Part shown: one piece after another, positions 40,731-53,958 of the stretch
Position numbering within the stretch: position 1 is the first letter of the stretch
How the letters are laid out: the number at the start of each line of letters is the position of its first letter
DNA from: Trochalopteron elliotii
Taxonomy: Eukaryota > Chordata > Aves > Passeriformes > Leiothrichidae
Reading direction: 5' to 3'
Length of the DNA: 64,000 bases
Assembly: GCA_024734555.1 (NCBI GenBank)
Contig: JANPWX010000247.1
Span: forward strand, 398,473-462,472
Notes under the pieces: model-generated
What the model was told of the DNA's origin: nothing
The model's database searches: none
Seen by the model: only the letters and a program-made list of their open reading frames with translations
Position numbers and translations under genes: made by a program

Positions 40731-43700
40731 CAATTGACAAGAGAGACACTTTCAATCATTTTTATCCTTTAAATAAACACTTGAGACTTGTTGAGACCCT
40801 GTTTTCAGAGGAACATATTGTATATTACAGAGGAGTCTCATTTATTGCCCATTGAAGCCAGTGGCAAATTTTCCTTTGACTTACCCAGTGGTCACAGATG
40901 AGGACCAGGCAGTGAGCAGGCCTCTGTTCTGCCGAGTTTCAGCTAAAGACACACAATAAAGAGGCAATACGTCTCCCAGAGAACTTAGATTCTAAGATAA
41001 GAGGTAACAGTAATCTGCCATTTCCTAATGCTCCCAACAAACAGTTTGAGGGTTCATAAACTTCAAAGATTTCACTGCAAAAAAAAAAATTCTTTCCATT
41101 TTAACACAGAATTATAGAATGGATAGTACATAACTGGCCAATGAAGTTCACCTATGACATTTTGAGTTTTCTCTCCCCCATTTAATGATTCCAGCATTAG
41201 CTGAGCAACACTTATTAGCACTAGAATGAACCTTAAAAAAATTCTTTTTAAATGGATGCACTAAGCCAAGCACTTCCTGTGTTGCCTCTGCTAATTCTGG
41301 AGCTAAGTGTATTTGAAGAGAAATATATCTCCTTAACCTTTGTTTTCTCATTTGGCTGAGTCTACAGTGATCCTGTGTTCCATGTTTGCAAAATGAGCTT
41401 TGCTGCTAGTTTTACTGCAGGGTCAAGTATGATGAAAAAGTATGCAGAGAGAAAGCCAAATCCTTCTTAAAACACAGATGTCTTAAATTTTCCAAATGTC
41501 ATCTATGTTTAGCAAATAGGGTGGGGGGCTGGATGCTGATGGATTGACCATGAGTGATCAACCTTTCACTGTTAGACCACTGGTCCTAAAGACGCACACA
41601 ACAGTGAGAATTACCAATTACAGGTTTGTATTTGATTCTGTGAAATATGCTTGCTGTTCTATGAAATAATGCCATGACCCATTTCTCAGTGAACAAATCT
41701 GCACTTCTTAAAATCCTGCAGCAATATTAAGAACTCATTATCACAAATATCAACTTATACAAACCCTTTTTTCTTTCAGCATCAGATCCTTTAGGTTAGG
41801 TTTGGGGGAGAAGCATATATTATTCTGAAGCTGCACCTCTGCTCCTGCTAAGCAGTTGAGATCTTAGGAATGCAAAGAGAGCACCCAGTAATAGCAAGAA
41901 ATTTAGAAAGTAAGAAGTCAGCCAGAACTATTTTATGGAAACTTATGGAGATTAGACCTGGGGACACCACTGACCTTTAGATTTCTGTGATAGGGAAGGA
42001 GTGTGCTATTTACAGTAAGTATTTGGAAAGCTCTCTCAGCTTCCTTGAGACTAAGAAATTGGTTTGGCAATATGGACTGTGCTATGACCTTCTTTATACT
42101 AACCAGTGACTGCTGTGTTTTTTTCATTAACTTTCTGGTAAGGACTAAACTTAGAATATTACTCCTATAACAACTAGTGATTTATTTTATTTGAATTAGA
42201 ATTCTCTTTAATATAAAAGTATCCTTTATTTCTGTTTTTTTCTTTTCAAATATTCTTTTCTGCTCTTTTAAGTGGCAATTTTCCTTACTGAGTACAACTT
42301 TCCACTGCTTATTTTAATTGTCATGTTTTACTGGCTTATCACTTTTGCAACACTGTGTTTGGCAAGCATTGTTCTCCTACACTGATAATACACTGGTATC
42401 ATAATAACATGATCTTATTTTTGAGAGAGTGAGCCAACGTGTTCTGTAATACATAAAAACCATTTTACAACTACCATTGTTCTTTGCATCAGTTTTTGAT
42501 ATCAGAAATTGAAATTCTGAGATCAAAAGTCTTTCCCTGGCTATGTCAGAGACATTTTTAGGTGAATTAGGGACAGTAGTTTTCACCATGATATCTCATT
42601 TTCACCATCACACTGAGACTGTCTGGTTCTCAGGCACATTGGAACTGAGCTTCCTGATGTTTTTAAAATACTTTAACATATTTGCAGGTGTTACTTGCAA
42701 TTACTATTAACTCTATGAGCTGAGCATTGTAATACAGCGATGTTAAGTTGTTCTAATGTGTATGTTGTGAGAACTGTAGAAGACTTACTGCTGTTGTGAC
42801 TTTCACAGTCCTGCTGACTTCTGATGTTTTATAAATATCTGTTTTTGTATGTATCTATACATATACATTAACATGTACAGGGCATATATTGGCTATGCAG
42901 GGCAGTAGTTCTGTTCAGTTTCCTTCAGTTTCTGCTTCCACCTCTTAAACTTCCTCATTTTGCACTTTGTTCCAGGATATTTGCCACAGATGACCAATTA
43001 TTTCCTGGTTTTATTACGCTGTATTTGAAACTGTTTCCTTTGCAACTTGGGAGGGCATCACCTGTGAATAAGGCTTTCCTGTGGGTTTGTGTTTGGCCAG
43101 CTGGTAGAACTGCAGTCATGTCAGCAGTGGATTGCTGCACAGCTGTTTATGGTACAGTAACCTGCTTGTCCACACTCGGCTCCCTGTTCTGTAAGGAGAA
43201 AATGCTAAGCATTCAGAGCTGACTGATGCTGTGATCTTTACTCACTGTCTATAGAAGGATAAATAGGGACACTTCTAAAAGAAATTTCGTCTTTTAAAAA
43301 TAGGACTGTTAGTTATTTTCTTTAGATTTTGTTCTTTTTCACATCTGGCCTCAAGTATACAAAACCTGCCATAAGTCCTTCAGAGGGAATAATGTACCTC
43401 ATACCAATTAACAGTATGAGCAGATGATTGCAAGCAGATGTGTGAGGGCTGCTTCAGATGCTGCTGACCCCTCCCTTCAGCTGGCTGTGAGCACACATCT
43501 TATTGTATCCAAGGTGAAATGAGATGTGTTAACGCCCCAGGAGGAGAGATTGGCAGCAGGCAGCTCTGGTTGTCAACATTTTTAAACTGCTACTGCTAGT
43601 CTTCACAGGGTCAGAAGTAAAATGCAGGTGAATTTCAGCTCCATATTGATTGAAGCCATTGAGACAAGGCTGCTGGTCCAAGGCCTGAAGGGAAACAGAG

Positions 43701-44134
43701 TCAATAGCCTTTAGTCTCAGGGGGATCTGGTAGGTATGATGAGTAGCAAATGTAAAATATAATGTATTTTTTGCTGTTCTAGTAACCTTAATGTACATAT
43801 AATGCACATTGGAGAGGCAGACTACTGTTTTGATTTTGGTGATGACCACGTGTCATTTAAAAAGTAGATTTTCTTAGGCGTAGAATAATGGCTTTTTGTT
43901 TATATGCCCATTCTTTATTGAAGTAATAGTGTTATTAAATATCTGTTTAAACTGTTGAGAGAAGTTATGACACAAACCAGTTTGTGATCTGTTATTTATA
44001 AAATTTTTGAACTGAAGCATGGGATTCACTGAACTGAATGGAATTACTTAATTAAATGTGACTGGTAGTGAGTGATCTTACATTCAGTCACATACTTGTC
44101 ACACAGTTTTTCTATGAAAAATATAACTGGAAAC

Positions 44135-44270
44135 ATGCACTTCCTGTTGGACTTGGCATCCCAGCATGGTCTTGGACAATAAACTCAAGGTAGTCCTGCT
44201 TGAACAGGGGTGGTGGACCAGATGCCCTTCAGCAGTCTCTCCCAGCTCTAGCCATTCTGTGATTCTGTAG
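44135..44270 (+). mobile_element. CR1 LINE 3' tail
   Basis: TGAACAGGGGTGGTGGACC, AGATGCCCTTCAGCAGTCTC, CCCAGCTCTAGCCATTCTGT and the final GATTCTGTAG are a sense avian CR1 3' end. The 5' limit is approximate. Confidence 0.87.
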
Positions 44271-44531
44271 TCAGAAGTCTTTTGAGTGTAAATTTAGCCT
44301 GTCATGGCACTGTCTACATCACAGTTTCTTCTCTGTACCAGTAGCAAGCTCAGCAGCTATCAGTCTTGCACTCTGATTTTGGTTATGAAACTTAAATTTT
44401 CACCTTGAAAATACATATTTGTCACCTTCAGTTAATTGCAACCTATGACTTTCAATTTGATCCTCAACGTTCTCAACTTATAAATTTGTCTTTTTTGCAT
44501 AAAACACATAACTTGCATATGTTAATTTCAG

Positions 44532-44628
44532 ACTGGAGGTAATGATATATATGAGGTTCTTTGCACTAAGATTATGGCCTGTCTGATCCCAGAATTGTTA
44601 CAGCACATCTGCTTTCAAGGAAAAAAAG
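44532..44628 (+). pseudogene. CATSPERB: CATSPERB-like segment 2
   Basis: The segment is bounded by TTAATTTCAG and AAG|GTGTGT and is open for 32 codons. It has G-G-N-D-I-Y and, twelve residues after I-Y, P-E-L-L-Q-H. The human protein has G-L-N-I-Y and, also twelve residues after I-Y, P-I-L-Q-W. The match is short but spacing and order fit. Confidence 0.35.
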
Positions 44629-45835
44629 GTGTGTACCAAGAATTTAACCAATTCAATCAGTTACTCATCTATGAAGTCTGTGAAGTATTTGACCAGTTTA
44701 ATTGCAAAGAAAGAATAGCAGAAGACTTCTCAAGTTAAAACATGTATTTTTCTAAGAAAACCATCTATTATTTATATAGCATACATGAGGAGACTGATAT
44801 GGAAATGAGAAAGAAGCTTTTACTCATGTATAACTCTTCAGGGCTTGTTCCCAACAAAAAAATCAGGAGCGACACCCATTCTTGCCTCTTCCATTTTAAA
44901 ATGAAATGGGACAGGTGATGTCCAGTTTTTCCCAGTACATATGTGATTTGCATGAATTATATATTAGTTTTAATGACAGTGCTGACACACTTGTTTCACT
45001 AATTCTCTGTGTTGCCACAGGTCTTGTGGGACTATGTAGATACAGTACCTGTCATTTATTCTTTGTCTTGTCTGCTAGGCTTCTTTGCAAGTCTCTCAAA
45101 ATTAGAGACCATTACAAGAGAAATTACATGTTTAAATAAGGCTTCATTCACTCTCATTCCTTCACTGCTGATACAGAATTTTGAAGTTCAGTGCTAAGAG
45201 ACTTGATGATAACTAACTGAAGGTGAGGTGAATAGTGGCAGGTGGCAGCTGTTTATTTCAAAGAGGTGAGTTGCAGAATAGAAACAAGTATGGAGTGGGA
45301 AGCTAGAAGCTGAAACTTCCAGACAGATGGATGTACTGAACATGCTTTGCCCAGAAAAGAATGAGTGCACGTTTTAGGGTGGGCCAAACAACTTTGAATT
45401 GTAACCCTGGAGTTGGGTTGCAGCTACTTGAATTTGACTGGGTTGTTACCAGTGAATATTCTTATAAGAATGCAAAGGGATGTTTTTAAACAGAATGAAC
45501 AAAGCTTTGATCTTCTGCATAATCAGAATAATTAGATCCCCAGCGGGGGGTGGTGCTGCTGCAGCTGTTTGTTTATGTTCAGACATTTCAGTTTCCTGAC
45601 TAGGAGAATAATTCATGTGCTATTTCCTTGGAGGTCTTTCAGAATGCTGACCAGATTCCATCTCTTTTTTCTTGAGAAGCTTTTAAGTGAGTTAGCTATA
45701 CCCAAATACAATTAACCATTCGTTTTGCCTGTTATTATATTTTCCTGGAAATTAACTTGCATGATTTATAGATTTATTTCTATGTCAAAGAGATTCAATC
45801 ACTACTGATTTCTTTTTATTTTTCAGAGAATGATC

Positions 45836-45935
45836 GTGTCGCTGTGCAGCGCCGCCTAGTGCCCAGACCTGCTGCTGCACCCAGGGACAGCTGCGACACT
45901 CGGCACGGCTGGGAGGGGTGAGGAGCCTTTCCCGG
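45836..45935 (-). promoter_or_regulatory. Isolated GC-rich patch with a CTCF-like motif
   Basis: GCGCCGCCTAGTGC at 45849-45862 agrees at 12 of 14 positions with the reverse complement of the CTCF core consensus (SYGCCMYCTRSTGG as I remember it). It lies in about 100 bases with at least seven CpGs inside AT-rich DNA. An acceptor-like TTTTTATTTTTCAG precedes it and GTGAGG follows, so a non-coding exon is another possibility. Any coding frame across it is short. Confidence 0.45.
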
Positions 45936-48409
45936 AGAGCTCATGGCAAACAGCGTCACTCAGATCTTGAGAAAAAGAAGCTTTTTTATTTCCGTCTCTC
46001 CTTCTCCAGCACATGTGTAGTATTTCCGTTCTCCTGACTTTAAATTCATTCCTAGCTTAAGTATAGTCTACTTTTACTTTCTTGGTAGTCTGTATAATAG
46101 CTGCAGGGCCCATCATACTACTACCTATTGATGCTTAATGTGTTATTTTTCTTCAGCACAAGTCCATGGTTGCTGTTTGCAATATAGGAGGCCACAAACT
46201 CGAACCCCACGTTTCCAAGGTTTGTATTTCCAAACACCAGATTTTTCCCACATGGAATGCTTTTTCACATAGTAATTTCTCTCTGTTTATGGAAATTAGG
46301 TATGTAAACAAAGAAAGTAATTTTGAATTTAAGTGTAACGTAACCTTTTCTCTTTTTTCCCCTCTTAAGTAGTAAAGTCAAGATATAAGTGGTCCAAATC
46401 TGCTGTTATAACTGTTTTGGCAAAGTTTCGGAGGAACTTACAGAGGAACCAAGATCAAAATTATGAATTTCATGCATTTTCAATTACTGGACTCACTGTT
46501 TTGCAGGGTTTGTACTATTTCTATCAGTGGTCTCATTTAAATTGTGAAGCTTTCTAAAATAATAGTTATTCATCATCATTACCATCAGTAGAAATGGATC
46601 TTTAGTGTGGAAATCCTTCATTTTAGGCTTTTGTAGAGACTATTGAAGAAGCTGTCTGTAAATCAGTTTTTGTTACAAAGAAATCTCAAATCAACAGGGA
46701 GAGGTTTCTTTATAAATGAGATTCTGTGTTCAGCCAGTTTAGTCCATGCACAGTAGTTTACAGACAATTATGAAGATCAGTGGCGCTTTTACACTTGATG
46801 AAGTAGACAGGTACTCTTTTCAGAAAATATTAATTAACTAAAAAGCAGCCTCTGCAGTGGCTCTGCCTCTTAAGTATATGTAATAATTCAAAGTGCTGTT
46901 TATTTAAGAGGTGTGGCTATCTAGTGATGGAGGCAATTGTTTTCAATTATTAAATCTTGAAGATGAAAAAATTGTAAAAGCAAATATGTGTGTACAGTCA
47001 TTCAGTCACCTTGATGAGCGATAAGGGAAGCCTTTTCCTTCCCTAAGGCAGGTGCAGAATTTAAACCTACTTTTGCCATGAAGTGTGTCATGACAGCTAC
47101 ACAAAAAAGCTCCTGCATTAGCCAGTCTTCACACATACTTTGTTAATACTGTTTTACCATAAACATGTTCTCTACAGAAGCATTACTTCTTCCCGTTAGT
47201 AAGTTCTGAGTGAAGTTCCAGGTTAGAATACTTGATAAAGAGACAAGGTTTTGTAGAAAGCAGTAATAATGTGCTTAATTAGTTGTGTAGTTGGCAGAAT
47301 CAAGCACAATCCTTCACCTAATTGAAAAGCAGCAGGGTCCAGACAAAGTATTTCAGTGATACCAACACATAAACAAGGAAAATGTAGTCTGTGACAGTGC
47401 TAAGCATGAGCAGTCATGCTTCATTATTTGCTGAGAGGTCATCAAAGGACATAGCAACCTCATCAGTCATATACCATATATTCCTTGTTCATCTGGTACA
47501 AAATGCAGATGGCTGTAATGAAATAACTCATGTATTGTCACTGTATGGATTGAATCTTGACAGAGAGACTGTCCTTTCTCCCCTTCCATTTGTTGTAGTG
47601 TGCTAAATTTAACATACTAGCTTATAGTATGGTGACTTATATAAGTGATATCAGGAAAGTATAGATTTAATTCAGCTGTATTTTAATTAATCTCTTCACC
47701 TGACAAAAAATAGTCTGTGTAAAGAGAAAAATCTGTAGTCACTTTCTGTGACTGAACAGTGATTCACCAGTCCAAGAACTGATTTTAATTGAATGTTTTG
47801 GTACTATATTTTGACATGAAGGAGAATTGTATTGTTATGTTTGCATGGTGAAATTTCTGTGAGAATCAAAATCCATTTGGCTCACTTCTCCTCTACTATG
47901 CAAAGAAACATATCAAGTTCAATGTACATACATAAATTTCACTGAAGGAGGTGTGTACTGATGCTTTAGGAAGAAGGAATTTGTCTATAAAAGATTATTG
48001 AAATCAATGGGAATTTCACCATTATTTTTGCTACACTTTGAGTTGAGGCCCATGTTTTCCAATCTATAGATAAGTATACAGATACAAGGCCTTTATTCAT
48101 GTGGAACCTTCTTGAATTTTTTTTTTCATGTAAGTATCCACTCCAGTGATCACTACAGGATAATGTACATGGTATCTTTTCAAGTGTCTTAGGGAAAAAA
48201 AAAATCTATTTTTTTAACTTCTTTATTTGCTCTGAAAAGATTCTTTTCTTCCCCTTGCCAATTTGCCCTGAAAGTGTTTCTTTAGGTGTATGCCAAAGCA
48301 AGAGATCTGATTGAAGTACTGAACCTCAGTTCCACTGTCATCTTAAGCAGCACAACTTTTGCTTCTCTTTATGTGATTATTTATTTCTAATTTGTGGCCT
48401 GTATTTCAG

Positions 48410-48567
48410 TTTTGTATGGTTGGAAGCATTTGCTGGGTCTGAGACTAACAGCAAGTGTTGTCAGTTTGTACTGTGATCATTTGGGAGCTTTGCATCTAAC
48501 TATTTTGAATAAGTCAAGATCTGATAGGCTGGAAATAAAGGAGTTAAATGCTTTAAAATCAATGGAG
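48410..48567 (+). pseudogene. CATSPERB: CATSPERB-like segment 3 (best match)
   Basis: An acceptor (CCTGTATTTCAG) ends at 48409, and a possible donor GTCAGC starts at 48568. In between, 52 codons are open. The residues T-A-S-V-V-S-L-Y-C-D-H-L-G-A-L-H match human T-E-R-I-F-T-L-Y-Y-D-H-L-G-F-L-H position by position, with nine of sixteen identical (T, L-Y, D-H-L-G, L-H). No other family I know has this string in this setting. The upstream frame is closed by a TAA before the acceptor, as expected for an exon edge. Confidence 0.6.
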
Positions 48568-49059
48568 GTCAGCTGTCAAAAAAATTCAAATAAGTGTTGT
48601 AAAATATCCTTTAGATCTGCAAGGAACAGTTTGCTTTTCAGTGTACACAACTTCAAGAAGATTTGATTTCTGCAAGGAATTGAATCAAAAAGATCCTTAT
48701 TGTATGAAGAAATGCTAGGCTATTGCATATATACATCTGTATGTACATTTTAAATGTATGAGCTGGACTGTGTGACAACAGTAATGCAGTCAGAGTAAAA
48801 CTCAGGTAAGAGATAACTATGAATCCTTTAGTACCAGTACCCATTTTACCACAAAGAGAATGATTTGACCTCTGTATTTAGGGCCCCTCTTCAGTTCCCT
48901 CCAAACTGAGTGTGCTTCAAAAGACTTTTTTTATCCAGCCCGTGTGGCCAGGTTACCCCTGCCTGATGCAGAGGCTTTGAGTGTTCACCTCACCCTTGGA
49001 ACACAGCTGGGTGTTGCTGCATATGCAGACAGTACTATATATGAAAAATTACATTTTTG

Positions 49060-49345
49060 ACTTACACATTTTCACTTATCTACACTGAATTTCACTTGCC
49101 CTTTTATAATCAGTCTCATTATACCTTGACATCCCTCTGCAACTCTGCATAGTCACATATAGTTTGTGCTGTGCTTACATTCATTAGTGACATTCATCAC
49201 CTTATTTTTCATTCCTTTCCAATTCAGTTTTGAATCATTTGAAAACAAACATACAGAATGCAAGGACTGGGGTACTCTGCAAGTCACCTCTCTTCCATCA
49301 GATGGAGTGCTACTACCTGTACTGGCATAGGTAAATCCTCTTTGC
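49060..49345 (-). mobile_element. Ancient CR1-clade LINE fragment, antisense
   Basis: Wording such as CTACACTGAATTTCACTTGCC, CTCTGCAACTCTGCATAGTC and GTCACCTCTCTTCCATC resembles the antisense of an old amniote-wide CR1-type LINE (the ORF2 stretch read backwards). Heavily diverged; ends uncertain. Confidence 0.5.
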
Positions 49346-50026
49346 ATACTTTGTTCCTGACAAAAGGAACAGTGTTGGCAATGGCATCATCAGAACATTG
49401 CACCTCCTCAATCAATTTACATAGTACCAGCCATCATCCAGTAATACAATCCTTTTGTACCATCCGCTATTCATTTTTGCTAACAATTTAAATGATCAGT
49501 AAGAAAATGTTCTAAAAGAATACCTTGGATGCTATTTAGAGATTTTTGACAGCAGTGACACAATCCAGCTAGTCCTTTGCTATAAAAAAGAAATAGTTAC
49601 GGTATTATAGATTCTACCATTTCAGATCAAATAAAGGAGACTTTGAAAAGTATGATTATTTTATGGACACCATGTCCATTACAAGGTGAAGAAACATCCT
49701 CTTTTATAAAAATGAAGAATTTTCATTATTTCCAATTGACAAGAGCTTTTTTAATTATGTTGCATCACAATAAATTTATATATAATAGTAGAAATTGAGA
49801 ATAAATAACTTTTTTTTTACTTTTAAGGAAGCAAACAAAATATTTGTCCATGTATTGTGCCCATGATATATCACTGAGCAGCAACTAATACTTTTTGAGC
49901 ATAATTCAATCAGAACAAAAGGCAGTATCAAGAGCTCAAAAATTCATAACCTCTATATAGGCTAAGTGATACAGTATTGGTGAGATGAGGACACTTAATA
50001 TGCTAGTATTTAATACTTTCAAACAG

Positions 50027-50229
50027 TAACAAGCAAAAGGGTGTTGGCCAAGTACTGCAGAACTTTTATTTTTACTTTCTTGATATGGTATTTTAGAAGT
50101 TATAAGCAAATAATAAATGTTCTAACAAATGTGAAAATTTACAATTTGATTGTGGAAGTGTGGTCAAATATGACATTCTTTATCAATATTTACTTTTTCA
50201 GCTTTTCAAAACCAGATCCACCAGAGTAA
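50027..50229 (+). pseudogene. CATSPERB: CATSPERB-like segment 4
   Basis: An acceptor-like TACTTTCAAACAG ends at 50026. The open frame has S-K-R-V-L-A-K-Y-C, resembling human E-K-T-V-V-L-P-G-Y-S, and further on S-N-M-T-F-F, resembling N-N-M-T-F-L. The spacing is about eleven residues longer than in human. It ends at TAA 50227-50229 without a strong donor. Confidence 0.35.
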
Positions 50230-50380
50230 TTCTGTTTCACCTCTGCTTTGAAGGAAACAAATTCTGAAAGCAAGGGCACAGCCTATTTAACACAAACGAT
50301 TGGGTCTGCCTTTAGCTCAGTATTGATGACATCAGTGTCATCAATCTATTTCTGGTTCCAAAGATTCATAGATTCCTTAG

Positions 50381-50750
50381 TGTTCTGGTTTAGGAGTGGT
50401 GCTCCCCAGTTTAGTGCTCCCAGAGACTCTCCAAACCAGGCTGCCATTCACTCACTCCCCCTTCCCTTCCTCCCTGTGGAGGGCTGAAGAGGTGAATTGG
50501 GGACACAAAAGGCAAAGATCACAGGCTGAGAGAAAAACAAATTACTGTGAACAGCAATGAGATAAGCAAACAACCAGTAACAGCAGCAATATTAATAATA
50601 AAAGACTCCCCCCACACCCAGAAAATGACATGAGGCATTCTAGAATAACCTTCATGTCCTAGACTATGCCCCTCCTGATTACTGCAGAAATTAACCCTGT
50701 CCTCGCTGGAACCAAGACAGCCACCTACACAATTGTACACCTACAGAACC
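50381..50750 (+). mobile_element. LTR-like sequence (possible old solo LTR)
   Basis: The block begins TGTTCTGGTTTAGG and has the texture of bird endogenous retrovirus LTRs: an ACTGTGAACAGCAATGAG and AACAGCAGCAATATTAAT run and an AATAATAAAAGACTCC that could be a poly(A) signal. No retroviral coding sequence accompanies it. The 3' end and target-site duplication were not identified, and the orientation is tentative. Confidence 0.35.
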
Positions 50751-53700
50751 CTGGAAAAATCAGGAGATCCTTTCCTGGATGAACTCAAAAACCAATAGAT
50801 GCCATAAGTAACAGACAGTGTCTTACTTTTCAAGTATTTATGCAACTCAACAAAACAAAATAGTTCTGTTATCAGTCCTAAAGGTGTATTATGTTGTTGT
50901 TATTATTATTTTATCAGAAGTTTTCAGACACACACAACAAGAAACAGAAAGTTATATAGCATCAGTGAGCATAGTAGATTATTAGTACCAAAACTACCTG
51001 AGAAAATCTCTTAAGTTACCATCACTTCTTATAATCTGTCATATCTGCTGACAAAATCAGTTTGACAGGCATTGTAAAATACGTCAGTAAATCCTGAGAG
51101 ATTTGTATCCTTAGCTACCCTTTCTAGGAAATTATTTGAACTCTTCTCAGAAACTGCTTATTTTCAATAGGTATACACTCTGTGATTTCTACCTATCTTT
51201 TTGTTATTAGATAAGTATTTCTCTTCCACAAGAATTCTTTGAATTCACAATCATGGCCCTGTGTGAAGTGATTCTTCAAATGTGTCCACTGTTAAACTGA
51301 TGTATTTTATCTTTCTCTCTAGGTGTATCAGGTTTTTCTGATCTGTTCCAAATGTTTAGAGGTAGGTGCAAATAGGAATAAACATGGAGGGGAGATAGGG
51401 CATTTAATCCCATACTGCATTTTAAAGGAAACTTTGCTTAGCAGCATTTACTGCAGTCAGGGATAATCAACAGAGTAAAAATTTGGTGGTCTTTTAACAC
51501 TATTTCTCCATCATACTCTGTCCTCCATAATGTTCACATGTGCACCATAACCTAACCTTCTTTGTAACATTCCAAAGGTCTGGGTCATTTTTTTAAACGT
51601 GTTGCCATTTAAAAGTAACAAATTCCCACATCTTTTGTCTTCCCCAAACCACAAATCTATGTAGAAATGGTTTCTCTGTACATTTCAGATGTCATTGTAT
51701 AGATTTTTTTTTACATTCTTTGCTGTCTTTATGGACCTATTTAAGGACCAGGCAATTTCAGGTCATGTGCGTACCACCTTACATGAATGTGTGCTCCAAA
51801 ACAGCTCTCTCAGATGTTACAAGGTAATTTACTGTGCACTTTAGCAAAGAAATAGCAACTTCTGCTGCTTTTTATGAGTACTGCCATAAGAAGGAGAGAT
51901 TATGGAACTGTATGTGCATGCAGATATTCTGGCTATGTCTATGCATAGAGACAGACTATAAACAATTTTGGTGTGGCTTCTTAGTTTGAATTTGATGCAG
52001 CTGTACCACTTCCTCAACATCTCAGGATCTTCTGCCAATAACTGTGGCAATAGCTGCAGAATATATATGGACAAGGCTATATGAACTCTTTACTAGAAAG
52101 AAGGTAAGTAATTGCTCTTTGTCTTTTTCAGCAGACAGGCAAAGGACACACAATCACAGAATCTAAACGTGTCTTCACCAGCTGATTGCATTATGAGCAC
52201 CTACTCTCAAATATTGTTGCATCTGTGCAGGTCACCTGGCATCCACATCAGGTATTTTCCTGTTTGCTTTGACTGCAGAAATTTTTTCTTCAAAAATTTT
52301 TAAAATAGTATAAAAGACACACACTTTTTACTTAGGGAATTATCCAAAGCAGTAAGAAAATTATACTTCTTGTCATTATTGGCCAGTTGGAGCAGCTCTG
52401 GTAGTCACAGACTCCTCAGTGAGGCATTGTTCACATTATTTATCCTCTGTGATTGTAAATGTTCTGGAGAAGTTTCCTGTTGAATCTGAGGAGAGCAATC
52501 CGTGCATAAACATATGTTAACTTTTATGAAGGATTTAGAGGACACTGGCATTTCTAATCCCAGTAAGATGCAGATGCATTTGAACATGAGTCATTAATTT
52601 GTTACAGTAAAGGGTGCATTAATACATGTTCTCTCTTATTTCAAGCTGTGAATTGTGGTCCTGTATTGCAATACTGCTGTTTCCTATTCAGAATAGGCCC
52701 ACTACTTCTTTGCAAACTTCATGTGGAATGCAAGTTCCAGAGAACATACGAACTAAAAATTCATTGCATTTAGCAGATGCAAAGTATTTTATATCTCTGA
52801 CAATTAGTAGCAGCTCCCAGATCACAGCTTCTCCTCAGCTGAGACATCAGCAGGACTCAAAAGAACCTACATCTTACAGATGCAAAATTTACTTTTTGAT
52901 AGCTTGTCAAAGCCCAATACTCTCTGAATGGATGCTTTTAGATATTCCATATGAGAAGTGTTTAGTATCAAATTTACGTGGCATTACATCGCAGTTCAGT
53001 TTAGCAGAGTGATACAGAAATCAGTTGAAATCACAGCACAAGCATAATATAGCAGTTGCAATATTCAGCTGTAGTTAAATCTCTGTTGTAGTGTGATTCT
53101 TATTACTGGTCCCTGTATGCTCACTGTCATGACACTGGGAATCCCCAGTCACCTGGAAAGAATATATGGATGAAAGCCAGTTCAAGCCTGTTACTCTCTT
53201 CAAAATGTGTAATTTGTCCAATTTTTATGCTTTATGTTGTGCCAAGCTACCTATGCCCCACTACTCCCCCTGCCATCCCCCAGGGTGGGTCTGACTGGCT
53301 CACAAAGGCATTGCTCTTTATTAATAGTTTTGGAACCTGGTGATTCTACTGATGCAACTGTCTGTAACTAAAACCAAGGTTACTGTCCAGTTTACCTAAT
53401 ATCAAAGTAAGTTCAGCTTCCTTTATATTACATTATTCCCTGACCTCACTGGGCTTTGCCCTTCTTTGACTTCTCCTCCACTGCAGGGGTGTGAACTGCA
53501 GCTGGACTGCCAAAACCCCTACTGAGTCCAGCAGTCAGTGCATGTTGGTAACATGCATGGCTTTGCCTTCCTTGAGCAATAGTAACAGACTTACAGAAGT
53601 CCTGCCTCACATTTCTGCTGAGCTTGTAACCTAAGCTTTTAAACTCATAACAATTTGGATTTAAATGCATTAACATTTCCCATTTATTTCAAGCATGCAT

Positions 53701-53844
53701 ATAAATGTGGTTATAGCTGTCTATAAACAAATGGGCCCTAATTTATTTTTTTTTTTCCTATTTGTGATATGCTTTGAACATTGTCATTTGATCATTTGGG
53801 AAATCACTATAATTAATGGTCACCATAGAGGCATCTGGATCTGC

Positions 53845-53958
53845 TGCTGGGTGATGTGGTTTAGTGGTGTAGGGGTTACAGTGATAGTGCTGGGTTTATG
53901 ATTGAACTTCATATTCTTAAACATTTCTTCCAACCTTTACGATTCCGTGATTCTGTAG
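53845..53958 (+). mobile_element. CR1 LINE 3' tail
   Basis: TGATGTGGTTTAGTGGTGTA, TTTCTTCCAACCTTTACGAT and the terminal CCGTGATTCTGTAG are a sense CR1 3' end with moderate divergence. Confidence 0.85.

Noticed and set aside
41100..41170. E-W-I-V string resembling CATSPERB E-W-L-V
   Set aside because: Only four residues, with no donor. The ACAGAATTATAGAATGG start also looks like an eroded reverse CR1 tail.
45022..45200. Segment with L-L-G-F as a CATSPERB exon after segment 2
   Set aside because: Acceptor is good and L-L-G-F resembles the expected region, but the frame with the match is not the one that splice phase from segment 2 would give.
45826..45917. Protein-coding exon over the GC-rich patch
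   Set aside because: Splice-like edges exist, but the 31-codon frame resembles no protein and the CTCF-like motif explains the sequence better.
46381..46506. 42 open codons with W, L-Q, Y-E and G-L-Y as a CATSPERB exon
   Set aside because: Order fits, but the alignment needs several gaps and only a handful of residues agree. Too weak to list.
52626..53012. 128-codon + frame as another CATSPERB exon
   Set aside because: It lies at the right place, but no run of residues matched the expected part of the protein and its edges lack splice signals.
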